Notes: generated by a model from the letters alone, not told the origin. Positions 43,745 through 52,520 are shown, counted from the stretch's first letter. The stretch is DNA of 64,000 nucleotides from Devosia sp. YIM 151766 (GCF_030285925.1 NZ_CP127251.1:2480001-2544000); one strand, 5' to 3'. Translations and numbers: made by a program.

Positions 43745-45880
43745 ATGACCGATCTTCCCACCACGCCCCGCTCCGGCTTCAAGCTGCCTTCCGTCACCAG
43801 CGTGATCGACATGCTGCGTTCCGGCGACATCGCGCTCGCCGCCGGGGTGATGGGGCTGATCGTCATCCTCATCGTGCCCATGCCACCCATTTTGGTGGAC
43901 ATGCTGCTCGCCATTTCCATCGTCTTCTCGGTCATGATCCTGATGACCGCGCTGTTCATTCAGAAGCCGCTGGAATTTTCCGCTTTCCCGACCGTCCTCT
44001 TGATCGCCACCATGCTGCGGCTGGGCCTCAACCTGGCCACCACCCGCCTGATCCTGTCGGACGGCCATAACGGCACCGCCTCGGCCGGCCATGTCATCGA
44101 AGCCTTCGGCAATTTCGTCACCCGCGGCAATTTCGTCATCGGCGCGGTGATCTTCATCATCCTCGTGATCGTGAACTTCATCGTCATCACCAAGGGTTCG
44201 GGCCGCATCGCCGAAGTCGCCGCGCGCTTCAGCCTCGACGCCATGCCCGGCAAGCAGATGGCCATCGATGCCGACCTCTCGGCCGGGCTCATCGACGAGG
44301 ACCATGCCAAGAAGCGCCGCGCCGAACTGGAAGGCGAAAGCGCTTTTTTCGGCAATATGGACGGCGCCTCCAAATTCGTGCGCGGCGACGCCATTGCCGG
44401 GCTGATCATCACCTTTATCAATGTCGCCGCCGGTATGCTGATCGGCATCCTGCAAGAAGGGCTGTCGTTTCAGGACGCGGGCAGCGTCTATACGCTGCTC
44501 ACCATTGGCGATGGCCTCACCAGCCAGATTCCGGCGCTGATCGTTTCCACTGCCGCCGGCATCCTGGTGTCGAAATCCGGCGTCTCCGGCGCCGCCGACA
44601 AGGCTTTGTCCACCCAATTTGCCGGCTATCCGCGCGCCCTGGGCATGTCCTCCGCCGTCATGGCGGCGCTGGCCTTCCTGCCCGGCATGCCGCTCCTGCC
44701 CTTCCTCGCCCTTTCGGGAGGCGTCGGCTATGCGGCCTGGCGCGCCGGCATATCCAAGGCGATACGGGTGATGGAGGAAGAAACCAGGGAGATGGAAAAG
44801 GCCATGGCCGCCGGCCCCGTCGCCACGGCCCAGTCCGCCGAGCCGCCGATCTCCGAGGCCCTCAAGATCGACGATCTCAAACTCGAACTGGGCTATGGGC
44901 TGCTGAACCTGGTCAAGGAAGACGAAACCGGCACCGACCGGCTGACCGAGCAGATCAAGGCCCTGCGCCGCCAGCTCGCGCTGGAGCTGGGTTTCGTCAT
45001 GCCGCCGGTGCGCATCCTCGACAACATGCAATTGGAGCCCAATGACTACAAGGTCCGCATCAAGGAGGTGGAAGCCGGCGCCGGGCAGATTTTCGCCAAC
45101 CAGCTGATGGTCATGGACCCCTATGGCAACCAGATCGATCTGCCGGGCACCCATACCACCGAGCCCACCTTCGGCCTGCCGGCCACCTGGATCGAGCCCG
45201 CCCTGCGCGACGAGGCCGAATTGCGCGGCCTCTCGATCATCGACCCGTCCACGGTGATCTCCACCCATCTCACCGAGATCCTCAAGGCCAATGTCGCCGA
45301 CCTGCTGAGCTATGCCAATGTGCAATCGTTGCTTTCGGGCCTGCCCAAGGACCAGCAGAAGCTGGTGGAAGACATCGTGCCCGGCATGATCACCGTCTCG
45401 GGGCTGCAACGCGTATTGCAGGCCCTGCTCACCGAGCGCATATCCATCCGCGACCTGTCCTCGATCCTCGAAGCAGTGGCGGAAATCGCCGGCAATGGCC
45501 GCTCGGTGCAGACCATTACCGAACATGTCCGCTCGCGCCTGTCACGCCAGCTCTGCGCCGCCAATCTCGGCCCCGACGGCAATCTGCCGCTGCTGACGCT
45601 CTCGCCGCAATGGGAGCGCGATTTCGCCGAGGCCATGGCCGGCGCCGGCGAGGAGCGGCACCTGGCCATGGCGCCGAGCAAGCTGCAGCAATTCATCGGC
45701 GCGGTGCAGAACGCCTACGAAAGCGCGGCCCAGCAGGGCGAAATCCCGGTATTGATCACCTCGCCCGCTATCCGCCCCCATGTCCGGTCCATCGTCGAGC
45801 GCTTCCGCCCGCAAACCGTGATCCTGAGCCAGAACGAAGTGCATCCGCGCGTGCGGCTCAAGACGGTGGGCAGCGTGTAG
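43745..45880 (+). CDS. flhA: Flagellar export apparatus protein FlhA
   Basis: A 711-residue central membrane component of the flagellar type III export gate. The N-terminal half has about 8 membrane helices (e.g. VMGLIVILIVPMPPILVDML) and the conserved FHIPEP-type loop TRGNFVIGAVIF ... DAMPGKQMAIDADLSAGLID. The cytoplasmic C-domain (about 370-711) binds chaperone-substrate complexes. It is a single gene behind the repeat at 43619-43738; a promoter was not located. A palindrome follows at 45985. Confidence 0.97.
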   Translation: MTDLPTTPRSGFKLPSVTSVIDMLRSGDIALAAGVMGLIVILIVPMPPILVDMLLAISIVFSVMILMTALFIQKPLEFSAFPTVLLIATMLRLGLNLATTRLILSDGHNGTASAGHVIEAFGNFVTRGNFVIGAVIFIILVIVNFIVITKGSGRIAEVAARFSLDAMPGKQMAIDADLSAGLIDEDHAKKRRAELEGESAFFGNMDGASKFVRGDAIAGLIITFINVAAGMLIGILQEGLSFQDAGSVYTLLTIGDGLTSQIPALIVSTAAGILVSKSGVSGAADKALSTQFAGYPRALGMSSAVMAALAFLPGMPLLPFLALSGGVGYAAWRAGISKAIRVMEEETREMEKAMAAGPVATAQSAEPPISEALKIDDLKLELGYGLLNLVKEDETGTDRLTEQIKALRRQLALELGFVMPPVRILDNMQLEPNDYKVRIKEVEAGAGQIFANQLMVMDPYGNQIDLPGTHTTEPTFGLPATWIEPALRDEAELRGLSIIDPSTVISTHLTEILKANVADLLSYANVQSLLSGLPKDQQKLVEDIVPGMITVSGLQRVLQALLTERISIRDLSSILEAVAEIAGNGRSVQTITEHVRSRLSRQLCAANLGPDGNLPLLTLSPQWERDFAEAMAGAGEERHLAMAPSKLQQFIGAVQNAYESAAQQGEIPVLITSPAIRPHVRSIVERFRPQTVILSQNEVHPRVRLKTVGSV

Positions 45881-45984
45881 AGGGCCCGCATTGCGATGCG
45901 TCCCCTGCCAGATCGTAGGGATTTTAGGACGATCACCTGGCCCGCAACTCATTTCGCGATTTATTGCCGCGTTTTCCCGGTGCG

Positions 45985-46004
45985 ACCCCCGCCTAGGCGG
46001 GGGT
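45985..46004. terminator. Palindromic terminator candidate after flhA
   Basis: ACCCCCGCCTAGGCGGGGGT is a perfect 20-base palindrome, flanked by CCCGG and CCGG sequence and followed by GTTTTTGG on the plus strand. It lies between flhA and the minus-strand DUF2934 gene. Confidence 0.6.
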
Positions 46005-46040
46005 GAACCGGTTTTTGGAATCGGTGCCGGCGGCAAAATC

Positions 46041-46262
46041 CTAGCTCAGCCGTCCCGGCACCACCGGCGGTATCTCGACCTCGGATGCCGCTTCGGAGCT
46101 GTCAGTGTCGCCCTGCTCCACCATTTCCCGCTCGGCTTCGAACCAGAATTCGTCGCTACGTCCGTCCGGCTGGCCGGCGCGCTCCCAGAGCTGGAAGGCG
46201 CGGGCGCGGATTTTTTCCTGATCGAATGTTTGTATGATGTGGTCCTCCTTGTCTGCCGACAA
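46041..46262 (-). CDS. DUF2934-type small protein, start uncertain
   Basis: A short protein with the DUF2934 motif KIRARAFQLWERAGQPDGRS, then DEFWFEAEREMVE, which is common in Rhizobiales and of unknown role. The in-frame TTG 46262 gives 73 residues (MSADKEDHII...). No ATG is available nearby. A strong AAGGAGG (about 46245-46251) is instead followed by in-frame ATC and ATA codons, so initiation at one of these non-standard codons is conceivable. It lies divergent from a GNAT gene. Confidence 0.6.
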   Translation of the reverse strand: MSADKEDHIIQTFDQEKIRARAFQLWERAGQPDGRSDEFWFEAEREMVEQGDTDSSEAASEVEIPPVVPGRLS

Positions 46263-46335
46263 CGTCGAGCCGGCCCAGCGGTTGCGCTCCGCCCGATGAT
46301 TGTGCGCCGCCGCGCCAGGCGCTAGAACACCGACC

Positions 46336-46794
46336 ATGTCCGCACCCGTCATTCTCCCCGTTCCGGTATTCTCCACCCTGTGCAACGCCGCTTTTGCGCT
46401 GCGGCGCGAAGTCTTTGTCTGGGAGCAGCGGGTGCCCGAGGAAGAAGAGCACGACGCAGACGACCTGACGGCGACCCATTTCGTCGCTATCCTCGACGGC
46501 GAGGTGGTGGGAACGCTGCGGCTGATCGACCGGCCCGAACACGTCAAGATCGGCCGCGTCGCGGTGCGTGGGCAATTCCGCGGACGCGGCATCGCCAGGA
46601 AACTGATGGTGGCGGCGATGGATCATGGCCGCGCCAATGGACGCGAGCGCTTCTATCTCACCGCGCAAGCGGACAAGCTCGGATTTTACGAGAGCCTGGG
46701 TTTCGTGGCCTTCGGGCCCGAATTCAGCGATGGCGGCATGCCGCACCGCGCCATGCGCGACTATGACAAGCAGGACGCCGTTCTCAGCGATTGA
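46336..46794 (+). CDS. GNAT family N-acetyltransferase (ElaA-like)
   Basis: A 152-residue acetyl-CoA transferase of the GNAT fold. The acetyl-CoA binding loop is VAVRGQFRGRGIARKLM (R/Q-x-x-G-x-G/A), preceded by ALRREVFVWEQRVPEEEEHD, as in ElaA-like proteins. A final GFYESLGFVAFGPEF stretch with a conserved Tyr follows. The substrate is unknown. ATG 46336 is used, although no strong ribosome site is visible. Confidence 0.85.
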   Translation: MSAPVILPVPVFSTLCNAAFALRREVFVWEQRVPEEEEHDADDLTATHFVAILDGEVVGTLRLIDRPEHVKIGRVAVRGQFRGRGIARKLMVAAMDHGRANGRERFYLTAQADKLGFYESLGFVAFGPEFSDGGMPHRAMRDYDKQDAVLSD

Positions 46795-46946
46795 GCCGGC
46801 CGTTCCAGGGCCGGTTCAAAAAAGCTGCGGAACGGCTCCCCGGCCACTTGCGTTGATCACCATGAATGGGCCGCACGGCGCGCTACCGGCAAGTTTTGCG
46901 CCGCACGACCCTGTTCACCGCAATCGATGAACCCATGGAGCCTAAT

Positions 46947-47636
46947 ATGATCCGCACCCTTTTGACCACCTCGGCAATCGCCCTGGTCCTGAGCACCGCT
47001 GCGATCGCGCAGACGACCACCACCGATCCGGCCGTCCCGGCCCCCGACGCGACCCAGACCGATCCGATGGCCCCGGCCGATCCGATGGCCCCGGCCGACC
47101 CGATGGCCCCGGCTGATCCGATGGCCCCTGCCGATCCCGCCGCCCCTGCCGACACCACGGTAACCACCGATCCGGCGCCGAGCACGGATATCGATACCGG
47201 CGCGGCCCAGACCACCGAAATCCACGAGCCCTGGGATATCTCGGCCGGCTATACCGCCGCCGATAGTGACAATCTCGTCACCCAGATTCTCGGTTCGCCG
47301 GTCTATTCCAGCAGCGCCGACGATGCCGAGCAGATCGGCACCGTGACCGATATCGTGCTCAATGCCGATGGCGATATTGCCGCCGTGATCCTGGGCGTCG
47401 GCGGGTTCCTCGGCATCGGTGAAAAGGGTGTAGCCGTCGACTTCCAGTCGCTGGACTTCGTCCTGGCCGCTGACAATACCGAACGCTGGGTGCTGCCGAC
47501 CACGGCCGAAGCGCTCGAAGCGGCCCCGGAATTCGTCTGGCGGGAAGATGAGCCGGTCGATCCGGGCATGGCCCCGGCCGACCCGATGGCGCCAGTCGAT
47601 CCCATGGCTCCGGTCGATCCGGTCGTGCCGCAATAA
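46947..47636 (+). CDS. Exported PRC-barrel protein with MAPADP repeats
   Basis: A 229-residue protein with a signal peptide (MIRTLLTTSAIALVLSTAAI, cut near AQTT). A low-complexity linker (five DPMAPA-type hexapeptides) follows, then a PRC-barrel domain (LVTQILGSPVYSSSADDAEQ, GTVTDIVLNADGDIAAVILG, VGGFLGIGEKGVAVDFQSL). A further DPMAP repeat closes the C-terminus. PRC barrels occur in photosynthetic, ribosomal and stress proteins; exported forms are common in Rhizobiales, with unknown function. The periplasmic location is inferred from the signal. Confidence 0.8.
   Translation: MIRTLLTTSAIALVLSTAAIAQTTTTDPAVPAPDATQTDPMAPADPMAPADPMAPADPMAPADPAAPADTTVTTDPAPSTDIDTGAAQTTEIHEPWDISAGYTAADSDNLVTQILGSPVYSSSADDAEQIGTVTDIVLNADGDIAAVILGVGGFLGIGEKGVAVDFQSLDFVLAADNTERWVLPTTAEALEAAPEFVWREDEPVDPGMAPADPMAPVDPMAPVDPVVPQ
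47061..47150 (+). repeat. 18-base tandem repeat in the PRC-barrel gene
   Basis: Five consecutive 18-base units related to GATCCGATGGCCCCGGCC encode DPMAPA hexapeptides. The first two are identical; the others differ by one to a few bases. A further DPMAP run occurs at 47575-47625. Confidence 0.85.
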
Positions 47637-47652
47637 ACCGGCCCATGAATGC

Positions 47653-47678
47653 AAAAGGCCCGCTTCGGCGGGCCTTTT
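47653..47678. terminator. Bidirectional rho-independent terminator
   Basis: AAAA-GGCCCGC-TTCG-GCGGGCC-TTTT (47653-47678) has a perfect 7-base stem, a stable TTCG loop and a T tract on both strands. It ends the PRC-barrel gene and the convergent fliI-fliJ operon. Confidence 0.9.
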
Positions 47679-47694
47679 CGTCTCTAGCTAGACC

Positions 47695-48108
47695 TTATTG
47701 GCGGCGGAAGCGCATCCGCGCCACTTCGTCATATTCGGCCTGCTCGATCTTGTTCTGCTCGTCGCGCTCGCGCTGATGCTCGCGCTGGTCGAGCAATTCG
47801 ACCTTTTTGAGGTCTTCCAGCGCCTCGGCCAGCGCATCCTGCGCGGCTTCGAGCTTGCCCTTCATGTCATTGGCCGAGGCCAGCAGATTGTCGCGCCGGG
47901 TCAGCGCCGCCTTGGCGAAGGTGGAATAGGCGAAATGCGCGACATCGGCGATGCCGGTCTTGGTATGCTCGATCTCGATCTGCTGGTCGAGTTCGGACGC
48001 CATCCGCTCGAAATCGGCGATCATCATCTCGATCTGCGCGACCTGCCGGCGCTTCTCGTCCACCTGGAACTTCTTGAGCCGGATGAGGCTCTCGCTGCGC
48101 GATTTCAA
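47695..48108 (-). CDS. fliJ: Flagellar export protein FliJ
   Basis: A 137-residue coiled-coil stalk protein that pairs with the FliI ATPase and the FlhA gate. It is almost wholly helical and highly charged: MKSRSESLIRLKKFQVDEKR, RRDNLLASANDMKGKLEAAQ and KKVELLDQREHQRERDEQNK. It is downstream of fliI in the same direction by 62 bases. Sequence identity in this family is low, so the call rests on length, coiled-coil character and position. Confidence 0.85.
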   Translation of the reverse strand: MKSRSESLIRLKKFQVDEKRRQVAQIEMMIADFERMASELDQQIEIEHTKTGIADVAHFAYSTFAKAALTRRDNLLASANDMKGKLEAAQDALAEALEDLKKVELLDQREHQRERDEQNKIEQAEYDEVARMRFRRQ

Positions 48109-48170
48109 GACCTGTACTCCTTACACATCAAGTCAGCTCCGGCGCGGCACCAAATCCAGGCACCGCCCCG

Positions 48171-49499
48171 CTAGGACCCCGCATCCGCCGCGGCGACGAT
48201 TTCGGCGAGCTGGGAATAGCCCTCGATGATCGTCGTCGTCTCCTGCCGCTGCTGGCCTAGAAAGGCTTCCAGCTGCGGATGGATGGCGATGGCGCGGTCC
48301 ACGTTCGGATCTGACCCTTTCCGGTAAGCCCCCAGCCGGATCAGTTCCTCCATGTCCGAAAAGATGGACATGAGCTCCCGCGCCCGCGACAGGATGGGCC
48401 GAACCTCTTCCGGCACGCATCCTGGCATGGTCCGCGAAATGGACCGGAGCACATTGACGGCGGGGTAGCGTCCCCGCTCGGCAATGCCGCGCTCCATCAC
48501 GATGTGCCCGTCGAGAATGCCGCGCACGGCGTCCGCAATGGGCTCATTGTGATCATCACCTTCCACCAAAACGGTAAATAGACCGGTAATGGACCCCGAA
48601 CCCGGTTTTCCCGGGCCCGCCCGTTCCAGGAGGCGCGGCAATTCGGTGAACACGGTCGGCGGATAGCCCTTGGCCGTGGGCGGCTCGCCAATGGCCAGGC
48701 CGATCTCGCGCTGCGCCATGGCGAAGCGGGTCAGCGAATCCATCATGCACAGCACCCGCTTGCCCTGGTCGCGGAAATATTCGGCCAGCGCCATGGCGAT
48801 ATAACAGGCCTGCCGCCGCATCAGCGCCGCCTCGTCCGAGGTCGCCACCACCACCACCGCGCGCTTCAATCCCTCCTCGCCCAGATATTCCTGGATGAAT
48901 TCCTGCACCTCGCGGCCGCGCTCGCCGATCAGCCCGATAATGGAGACATCGACATCGGTATTGCGCGCCAGCATCGACATCAGCACCGACTTGCCGACGC
49001 CCGAACCGGCAAAGATGCCCATGCGCTGGCCCTCGCACATGGTGGCGAAGGTGTTGAGGCACCGCACGCCCAATTCGATCGGCTCGCCCACCCGCGTGCG
49101 GTCATGCGCGGCTAGCGGCGATTGGCGCAGGGGATAGGATACCGCGCCGCGCGCCAGCGGGCCCTTGCCGTCTATGGGCTCGCCATTGGCGTTGACCACC
49201 CGGCCCAGCCAGGCCGGAGACGGATCGACAGAGCCGTCATGCCGCCGGAACACCGCCTTGCAGCCCAGCCGCACCCCGCGCAATTCCCCGAAGGGCAGGC
49301 ACAGCGCATGGCCGTCGCGGAAGCCGATGATCTCGGCGGCCAGATGCTCGCCGTCGCTGGCCTCGATGACCACCCGCCCGCCGACGCGCAATTCGCGCAC
49401 CGGACCGACGACCTCGATGAGCAGGCCCTGGACGGATTTCACCCGCCCGAACACCTCAACCTCTTCGATGGCGTCGATGGCCGAAATCAGCGCTTTCAT
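48171..49499 (-). CDS. fliI: Flagellum-specific ATPase FliI
   Basis: A 442-residue AAA-type ATPase that energises early flagellar export. Walker A is [15 protein letters not shown] and Walker B is [17 protein letters not shown]. An [21 protein letters not shown]-terminal stretch follows the core. Its N-terminal beta-barrel domain runs from about residue 1 to 90 ([20 protein letters not shown]). ATG 49499 is chosen; the frame is open 68 codons further, but this would be unusual for FliI. It heads the fliI-fliJ operon and has a CtrA-like site 111 bases upstream. Confidence 0.97.
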   Translation of the reverse strand: MKALISAIDAIEEVEVFGRVKSVQGLLIEVVGPVRELRVGGRVVIEASDGEHLAAEIIGFRDGHALCLPFGELRGVRLGCKAVFRRHDGSVDPSPAWLGRVVNANGEPIDGKGPLARGAVSYPLRQSPLAAHDRTRVGEPIELGVRCLNTFATMCEGQRMGIFAGSGVGKSVLMSMLARNTDVDVSIIGLIGERGREVQEFIQEYLGEEGLKRAVVVVATSDEAALMRRQACYIAMALAEYFRDQGKRVLCMMDSLTRFAMAQREIGLAIGEPPTAKGYPPTVFTELPRLLERAGPGKPGSGSITGLFTVLVEGDDHNEPIADAVRGILDGHIVMERGIAERGRYPAVNVLRSISRTMPGCVPEEVRPILSRARELMSIFSDMEELIRLGAYRKGSDPNVDRAIAIHPQLEAFLGQQRQETTTIIEGYSQLAEIVAAADAGS

Positions 49500-49609
49500 G
49501 CTCTGCCAGGTCTGGTGACGCCCGTGCCAAGCGTTAACGCCTAGGGCGGGTTTTGCCATGATTATGGTTTTCGCCGCGGCTCGAATCGCGCCGCATCGCG
49601 AATCGGATC

Positions 49610-49624
49610 GTAACCGATCGTTAA
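49610..49624 (-). promoter_or_regulatory. Candidate CtrA site upstream of fliI
   Basis: The minus strand reads TTAACGATCGGTTAC, matching TTAA-N7-TTAA in seven of eight positions. It lies 111-125 bases before the fliI start. The plus-strand reading is also close to the ctrA upstream region, so assignment to fliI is inference. Confidence 0.45.
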
Positions 49625-49961
49625 CTGAAAAGCTGTATCGCCATGGAGGATTGGCGAAATCCGCCTGCCGCCACAAATGTGGCCAAACTCCCCCAATTGC
49701 CACAATTGCTTGAGTCCCAAGAATCGCTTGGAACGGCTTCTTAATGTTTTACCTTAAGATTTTTATAAGACATTTATCATTAATTTTCAATAACTTAATA
49801 TAAATTCATCTTACCGCCCTTTGCGTATTGCGGATCAGAATTAAACTTTGTTAACTAGTTGGGCTTAGGCTTCAGTCATATCCAGTAGGGTTGGAGCGGG
49901 ACGGGCGATATGGCCCAACCTCCCGCGGGTTCCAGCAGGAACGAATGACAAGGGGAATATA
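49625..49961 (+). promoter_or_regulatory. ctrA upstream region with GANTC sites and TTAA half-sites
   Basis: Gene-free DNA between fliI and ctrA. CcrM-type GANTC sites occur at 49712-49716 (GAGTC) and 49721-49725 (GAATC), with two more just upstream at 49583 and 49600. The stretch from about 49740 to 49860 is strongly AT-rich and holds several TTAA tetramers, including TTAA at 49841-49844 followed by TTAAC at 49851. In Caulobacter the ctrA promoter carries both a GANTC site and CtrA boxes. Start points cannot be mapped here. Confidence 0.5.
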
Positions 49962-50669
49962 ATGCGGGTACTCCTTATTGAGGACGATAGCGCCACGGCG
50001 CAGAGCATCGAACTGATGCTCAAGTCCGAGAGCTTCAATGTCTACACCACCGATCTCGGTGAAGAGGGCGTCGATCTCGGCAAGCTTTACGACTACGACA
50101 TCATTCTTCTCGACCTGAACCTGCCGGACATGAGCGGCTATGAAGTGCTGCGCACGCTGCGCGTCGCCAAGGTTCAGACGCCGATCCTGATCCTGTCCGG
50201 CCTTGCGGGCATCGAGGACAAGGTGCGCGGCCTCGGCTTCGGCGCCGACGACTACATGACCAAGCCTTTCCACAAGGACGAACTCGTGGCCCGCATCCAC
50301 GCCATTGTCCGCCGTTCCAAGGGCCATGCCCAATCGGTCATCACCACCGGCGACCTCATGGTCAATCTCGATACCAAGACGGTCGAGGTCCAGAACGCCC
50401 GGGTGCACCTGACCGGCAAGGAATATCAGATGCTGGAGCTGCTTTCGCTCCGCAAGGGCACGACGCTCACCAAGGAAATGTTCCTCAACCACCTCTATGG
50501 CGGCATGGACGAGCCGGAGCTGAAGATCATCGACGTCTTCATCTGCAAGCTCCGCAAGAAGCTTTCCGTCGCCACCGGCGGCAAGAATTACATCGAGACG
50601 GTCTGGGGCCGCGGCTATGTGCTGCGCGAGCCCGAGGAAACCGAGACCTATAACGAGAACGTGGCATAA
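49962..50669 (+). CDS. ctrA: Cell-cycle master response regulator CtrA
   Basis: A 235-residue OmpR-type regulator controlling replication, division, flagellar and envelope genes in alphaproteobacteria. The receiver has [20 protein letters not shown], with phosphoacceptor D51 (LLDLNLPD) and Lys in DYMTKPF. The winged helix is [20 protein letters not shown], then [12 protein letters not shown] and [15 protein letters not shown]. The sequence ends NENVA, whereas Caulobacter CtrA ends in the AA degron used by ClpXP. It is monocistronic with a terminator. It should receive phosphate through ChpT (53137-53817). Confidence 0.97.
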   Translation: MRVLLIEDDSATAQSIELMLKSESFNVYTTDLGEEGVDLGKLYDYDIILLDLNLPDMSGYEVLRTLRVAKVQTPILILSGLAGIEDKVRGLGFGADDYMTKPFHKDELVARIHAIVRRSKGHAQSVITTGDLMVNLDTKTVEVQNARVHLTGKEYQMLELLSLRKGTTLTKEMFLNHLYGGMDEPELKIIDVFICKLRKKLSVATGGKNYIETVWGRGYVLREPEETETYNENVA

Positions 50670-50697
50670 GCCGCCACGCCGCTCGACAGAATTACAA

Positions 50698-50723
50698 CCC
50701 CGCGCCTCCGGCGCGGGGTTTTT
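50698..50723 (+). terminator. Rho-independent terminator of ctrA
   Basis: CCCCGCGCC (50698-50706), loop TCC and GGCGCGGGG (50710-50718) form a 9-base stem followed by five T residues, 28 bases after the ctrA stop. Confidence 0.9.
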
Positions 50724-50787
50724 CGTTTGGCGTGTTTCGGCCTGTCATGGCAGCGGTGACATTCGCGGGCTCTTCCCTCGTATCTTT

Positions 50788-50832
50788 CCCGGATCGTCAC
50801 CCTCGCGTCAGGCGCGAGGGTGACGATCCGGG
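50788..50832. repeat. Inverted repeat element (family 2), 20-base arms
   Basis: CCCGGATCGTCACCCTCGCG (50788-50807) and its exact complement at 50813-50832 form a 20-base-arm hairpin with a TCAGG loop. The arm sequence recurs in inverted arrangements at 52521-52605 and in a degenerate form at 56620-56658. Confidence 0.85.
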
Positions 50833-50890
50833 TGAGACGCTGATTCCGTCAAAGCCGGAACCGCTCTAAGACCGCATAGTTTGCACGAGC

Positions 50891-50961
50891 CGCAGCACCC
50901 CTTTCCCTCCCCTCAAAGGGGGAATGTTTACATCGGGCACTTCGAGCCAAGCTGTCTCGGG
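50891..50961. repeat. Second copy of intergenic repeat family 1
   Basis: The CCGCAGCACCCCTTTCCCTC stretch (50891 on) matches 36955-36997, and 50921-50961 is the reverse complement of 37012-37053 apart from a few differences (CACTTCGAGCCAAG... versus CTTGGCTCGAAGTG). It lies just before the ECF42-type gene. Confidence 0.8.
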
Positions 50962-51039
50962 ATGCCCATGGAAATCGTCGCAATGGACGGTCGAAATCTG
51001 CTAGCATCGTTCGTCGTCCGGCCATGACGAGGTTTTGCC

Positions 51040-52332
51040 ATGAGCGACCGCATCGCGACAGATCGCGCCATCAACACGGTCTGGCGTGTCGAGCAGGCCC
51101 GCGTCATTGCCGGGCTCACCCGCATGGTGCGCGATATTTCGCTGGCCGAGGAACTGGCGCAGGACGCCTTGCTGGCCGCCCTCAAGGCCTGGCCGGAAAC
51201 CGGGGTGCCGCGCAATCCGGGCGCCTGGCTGATGCAGGCCGGCAAGCGCAAGGCCATCGATTATTTCCGCCACCGCAAGATGGCGGCGGGAAAGCTGGCG
51301 GAAGTGGGCCGCATCATGGATGACGAGGCGCCCGACAATGAAGCCGCCATCCACGAGCAGTTGGACGACGAGGTCGGCGACGACCTGCTGCGCCTCATCT
51401 TTACCTCCTGTCATCCCATCCTGCCGCCCGAAAGCCGGGTGGCGCTGACCCTGCGGCTGATCGGCGGCCTCACCACCGAGGAAATCGCCCGGGCGTTCCT
51501 CGCCAATGACGCCACGATCGGCCAACGCATCGTGCGGGCCAAGCGCGCCATCGCCGATGCCGGCCTGCCCTTTGAAGTGCCGCAAAGCGCCGAGCGCAAG
51601 GAACGGCTGGCCTCGGTGCTGGGCGTGCTCTACCTCATCTTCAATGAAGGCTATTCGGCCACGGCCGGTGCGGACTGGATGCGCCCGCAGCTCTGCGAAG
51701 AGGCCATGCGCGTGGCGCGCATCCTGGCGGGATTGATGCCGGAAGAGCCGGAAGTCCATGGCCTGCTGGCGCTGATGGAATTGCAGCATTCCCGCGCCGC
51801 CGCCCGCATCAATGCCCGGGGCGAACCGGTGCTGCTGCCCGACCAGGACCGCGCTCTCTGGGATCAGTCGCTGATCCGCCGCGGCCTCGATGGCCTGGCG
51901 CGCGCCCAGCGGCTGGGCGGCATTGCCGGCCCCTATACGCTCCAGGCCGCCATCGCCGCCTGCCATGCCCGCGCCAGCGAGCCGGAGGCAACCGATTGGG
52001 GCCAGATCGCCACGCTCTATAACCTGCTCGCCCAGCTCACCCCCTCCCCGATCATCGACCTCAACCGCGCCGTGGCCGTGTCGATGGCGGAGGGCCCCGC
52101 CGCCGCTTTGCCCCTCATCGAGGCGCTGAAGGCCGCGCCGGCACTGCAGAACTATCATCTGTTCTATGGCGTCCGCGGCGACCTGCTGCGCAAACTCGGT
52201 CGCCACACCGAAGCCAATCTCGACTTCCGCAAAGCGGCCGACCTCGCCCGCAACCAGCGCGAAAAGGCCTTCCTGCTGGGCCGGGCCGAGGAAGAAATTT
52301 CGGAAACCTTCGAGCCGCCGCGAGGTCGTTGA
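51040..52332 (+). CDS. ECF42-type RNA polymerase sigma factor with C-terminal TPR-like domain
   Basis: A 430-residue sigma factor, longer than normal ECFs. Region 2 includes LAEELAQDALLAALKAWPET and PRNPGAWLMQAGKRKAIDYF. Region 4 is LTLRLIGGLTTEEIARAFLA, then DATIGQRIVRAKRAI. The C-terminal half (about residues 195-430) is helical with TPR-like character: VLGVLYLIFNEGYSATAGAD, PEVHGLLALMELQHSRAAAR and the LDPLNR-like PSPIIDLNRAVAVSMAEGPA. This matches the ECF42 group, usually next to a YCII/DGPF-domain gene; none is seen within this window. It lies between blocks of intergenic repeats. The function is unknown. Confidence 0.85.
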   Translation: MSDRIATDRAINTVWRVEQARVIAGLTRMVRDISLAEELAQDALLAALKAWPETGVPRNPGAWLMQAGKRKAIDYFRHRKMAAGKLAEVGRIMDDEAPDNEAAIHEQLDDEVGDDLLRLIFTSCHPILPPESRVALTLRLIGGLTTEEIARAFLANDATIGQRIVRAKRAIADAGLPFEVPQSAERKERLASVLGVLYLIFNEGYSATAGADWMRPQLCEEAMRVARILAGLMPEEPEVHGLLALMELQHSRAAARINARGEPVLLPDQDRALWDQSLIRRGLDGLARAQRLGGIAGPYTLQAAIAACHARASEPEATDWGQIATLYNLLAQLTPSPIIDLNRAVAVSMAEGPAAALPLIEALKAAPALQNYHLFYGVRGDLLRKLGRHTEANLDFRKAADLARNQREKAFLLGRAEEEISETFEPPRGR

Positions 52333-52356
52333 CACCGGGGCGAGCTCGGCGGCCGC

Positions 52357-52449
52357 GACCTCGTCCTTCGCCCTTCGCCCTTCGACAAGCTCAGGAGGCT
52401 CAGGAGGCTCAGGAGGCTCAGGAGGCTCAGGAGGCTCAGGATGAGGTCT
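52357..52449. repeat. Dispersed repeat family 3 with an internal 9-base tandem array
   Basis: TTCGACAAGCTCAGGATGAGG-type repeat interrupted by five copies of AGGAGGCTC (52393-52437). Outer parts match 33163 and 56478. It follows the ECF42 gene immediately. Confidence 0.85.
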
Positions 52450-52520
52450 ATGGAAATCCTGAACTTGTCGAAAGACGCGCCTAGATCTGGCTTTGACGGA
52501 ATCGGCGTCTCACCCTCGCT

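Noticed and set aside
43685..45526. 613-codon minus-strand frame within flhA
   Set aside because: Antisense shadow of flhA, which has full family motifs on the plus strand.
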